Notes under the pieces: model-generated
What the model was told of the DNA's origin: nothing
Seen by the model: the letters and a program-made list of their open reading frames with translations, nothing else
The model's database searches: none
Translations under genes and position numbers: made by a program
Part shown: positions 62,906-64,000 of the stretch, one piece after another
Numbering within the stretch: position 1 is the stretch's first letter
How the letters are laid out: every line of letters starts with the position of its first letter
DNA from: Metarhizobium sp017305935
GTDB lineage: Bacteria > Pseudomonadota > Alphaproteobacteria > Rhizobiales > Rhizobiaceae
DNA: 64,000 nt
NCBI RefSeq assembly: GCF_029601685.1
Contig: NZ_JARRIR010000008.1
Coordinates: 124,001 to 188,000, forward strand
Direction of reading: 5' to 3'

Positions 62906-63040
62906 TTAGAAGGCGCGGTGGCGACGACCCAACTCCTTGAGGTCTTCGCTTTCGCGGCGCAATTCTGAAAGGCTGGTCACCACGGACGCAACGAACATGC
63001 TGCTGATGAGGGCGGCGAGTACGGTCAGGGTCAGGAACAT
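62906..63040 (-). CDS. 44-residue membrane protein
   Basis: A short gene supported by AAGGTGG five bases before its ATG (63040) and a terminator downstream. The protein is MFLTLTVLAALISSMFVASV, then VTSLSELRRESEDLKELG and a basic RRHRAF end: one transmembrane helix (about residues 2-22) followed by a charged cytoplasmic helix. It lies 49 bases after the 54-residue protein gene on the same strand. I recognise no family; single-span peptides of this size often bind and regulate larger membrane complexes. Confidence 0.72.
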   Translation of the reverse strand: MFLTLTVLAALISSMFVASVVTSLSELRRESEDLKELGRRHRAF

Positions 63041-63089
63041 GGAAACCACCTTTCTGTCGTGAACGGATCGTGTTCCGTTATGCTTTCCC

Positions 63090-63254
63090 TCAGTATTGGC
63101 TGAGGTGGTAAGCGCGAGATGTCACTTCGGTAACGCGGGCCTTTGCGGAAGAAGAAGCATTGGCTTGATGATCGTAAAGGGTGATGGTTGCTGTCAGCAT
63201 CGCCCCGACCATCACCATCCAGGCGAAACTGATCATCGTGATCTTGTCGAGCAT
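63090..63254 (-). CDS. 54-residue membrane protein
   Basis: ATG at 63254 with AAGGA nine bases upstream; stop TGA at 63090. The protein begins MLDKITMISFAWMVMVGAML with one transmembrane helix (about residues 6-27) and continues with a polar, probably periplasmic or cytoplasmic tail ending HLSQY. It is first in a two-gene minus-strand unit with the 44-residue protein. The region upstream carries the GTTC-N7-GTTC element and its repeats, so this is the gene most likely controlled by it. No family recognised. Confidence 0.7.
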   Translation of the reverse strand: MLDKITMISFAWMVMVGAMLTATITLYDHQANASSSAKARVTEVTSRAYHLSQY

Positions 63255-63349
63255 AAGCTTTTTCCTTGGTTGCGTTGCCGCATTGCTGCTTGGCGAACGG
63301 TTAATGCATAAGGTTAAAATTGGTTCCAGACAGAAGGTGAGATCGATTT

Positions 63350-63402
63350 AGATGAACGGTGCTGAAGCATCCTTGAATGTCCCGTTCATCTGCCGTTCAT
63401 CT
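63350..63402. promoter_or_regulatory. Cluster of three CCGTTCATCT 10-mers including a LexA-type GTTC-N7-GTTC box
   Basis: CCGTTCATCT occurs exactly at 63382-63391 and 63393-63402 (11-base period) and as its reverse complement AGATGAACGG at 63350-63359. The direct pair creates GTTCATCTGCCGTTC (63384-63398), a perfect match to the alphaproteobacterial LexA box GTTC-N7-GTTC. It lies 130 bases upstream of the 54-residue gene start. ATCGATTTA (63342) and TAAATCGAT (63406) extend the inverted symmetry outwards. Confidence 0.55.
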
Positions 63403-63420
63403 TCCTAAATCGATTGAGAT

Positions 63421-63645
63421 TCAGTTGAGCGCTGTCCAGCCGCGCATCCGGGCGGCGCGGGCGCGCCTGTCGATCGCCTTGCGGCCGGCATCGACAGGCC
63501 ACTCGATCTCGATGTTTTCCTTGACGATATGAAAGACCCATTCCACCAGCAGGGAGAGGGCGATCAGGCTGAGGGCGACGAAGATGAGCATGGCGGGCGA
63601 CCCCTGTATGCGTCCGGTGGGTTTCGATTGATGCCATTCAACCAT
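63421..63645 (-). CDS. Small membrane protein of 74 residues or fewer
   Basis: A minus-strand frame with one transmembrane helix (MLIFVALSLIALSLLVEWVF, residues about 19-38) followed by HIVKENIEIEW and a basic Arg/Ala-rich tail. The start is uncertain: ATG 63645 gives 74 residues but has AGG directly abutting it; the internal ATG at 63591 gives 56 residues and begins at the helix. A GTTC-N7-ATTC element, a one-off match to the LexA-type box, lies 30 to 44 bases upstream of 63645. Function unknown. Confidence 0.55.
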   Translation of the reverse strand: MVEWHQSKPTGRIQGSPAMLIFVALSLIALSLLVEWVFHIVKENIEIEWPVDAGRKAIDRRARAARMRGWTALN

Positions 63646-63774
63646 CCTGCGCCTGAAACCACCTTGAATGATGCGTTCATCGACTATTCATGGTGGTGAA
63701 ACAGGACGGTAAAGCGCTTGCGGCGTCGGGCCATCCGTGACAAAAGCCAATTGACTTCAAAGAGTCGGGCGACG

Positions 63775-64000
63775 ATGACGACAGCTTTTTATCCCGGATC
63801 ATTCGATCCGATGACGAACGGACATCTGGATGTTCTCCTGCAGGCTTTGAACATGGCCGGGCATGTGGTCGTCGGCATCGGTGTCAATTCCTCCAAGACG
63901 CCGCTCTTTTCCTTCGATGAACGCGCCGAGTTGATCCGCCTTTGCCTGAAGGACGTGCTGCCGGATAGCGCCGAGCGCCTGTCTGTGGTCGCTTTTTCCG
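63775..64000 (+). CDS. coaD: Phosphopantetheine adenylyltransferase, N-terminal part
   Basis: The first 75 codons of CoaD, cut by the window end. AFYPGSFDPMTNGHLDVL is the nucleotidyltransferase signature with the T/HxGH motif (TNGH), followed by VVVGIGVNSSKTPLFSFDERAELI. It transfers AMP to 4'-phosphopantetheine in coenzyme A synthesis. The start MTTAFYPGSFDP is canonical. Confidence 0.96.
   Translation, partial: MTTAFYPGSFDPMTNGHLDVLLQALNMAGHVVVGIGVNSSKTPLFSFDERAELIRLCLKDVLPDSAERLSVVAFS

Noticed and set aside
63096..63311. 71-codon plus-strand frame opposite the 54-residue protein
   Set aside because: His/Cys-rich translation with no SD; the minus-strand frame has an SD, a hydrophobic helix and a terminator.

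Overview
The window is chromosomal core sequence from an alphaproteobacterium, most likely a member of the Rhizobiaceae (Rhizobium/Agrobacterium-like). It is GC-rich and densely coded. It carries a phosphatidylcholine synthase, an EipB-type envelope protein, an LpxI-type lipid A hydrolase inside an lpxD-fabZ-lpxA-lpxI-lpxB run, a class II DAHP synthase, a malic enzyme with a phosphotransacetylase-like tail, DUF2865 and DUF2059 proteins, and intergenic palindromic repeats of the rhizobial mosaic type. I see no prophage, integrase, IS element, CRISPR array or rRNA, and no block of deviant composition.

Layout. 1-405: end of azlC and azlD. 402-3218 (minus): RidA, glycerophosphodiesterase, FemAB/GNAT-like protein and HIT protein in one tight operon. 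3334-4161: eipB. 4354-17580 (plus): a long translation and envelope cluster, rpsB-tsf-pyrH-frr-uppS-cdsA-rseP-bamA-lpxD-fabZ-lpxA-lpxI-lpxB. It links protein synthesis, isoprenoid carrier and phospholipid synthesis, outer-membrane assembly and lipid A synthesis. 17593-22796: YqaA-type membrane protein, cupin protein, and a YdiJ-like FAD/FeS dehydrogenase co-transcribed with a FadR-type regulator behind a candidate operator. 22913-23053: tRNA-Lys with a clear promoter. 23176-28146: ccdA, AEC transporter, ubiquinone hydroxylase, pcs, quinone reductase. 28192-32881: a complete BMP-type nucleoside ABC importer. 32949-38163: gph, rpiA, DUF2059, gor, class II aroF/aroG. 38275-46000: GFA protein, an unknown possible regulator, an LtaS-type phosphoglycerol transferase, TolB-like propeller, CHASE4-GGDEF cyclase, DUF2865. 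46003-51690: malic enzyme, LpxH-like phosphoesterase, MFS, DgcA racemase. 51839-55953: Mla-type lipid transport operon. 56022-59790 (minus): two small exported proteins, YcjF and YcjX. 59991-64000: gyrA, a minus-strand group of very small membrane proteins, and the start of coaD.

The most interesting part is 62811-63681. Two tandem membrane proteins of 44 and 54 residues have good ribosome binding sites and their own terminator. They lie behind a cluster of three exact copies of the 10-mer CCGTTCATCT. Two of those copies form a perfect GTTC-N7-GTTC, the LexA/SOS box pattern of alphaproteobacteria. This could be an SOS-induced small membrane protein locus, analogous in concept to Caulobacter SidA, but that is inference. 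Other points of interest are a four-copy palindromic repeat family, a PHO-box-like array between the LtaS-type and TolB-like genes, an operator-like palindrome at the YdiJ operon, short upstream ORFs overlapping the starts of the MFS gene and mlaE, and a GyrA with Asn-Ala where E. coli has Asp82-Ser83.

All family calls come from reading the translations; no database search was run. Start codons were chosen by ribosome-binding-site position and family length, and some remain ambiguous as noted.
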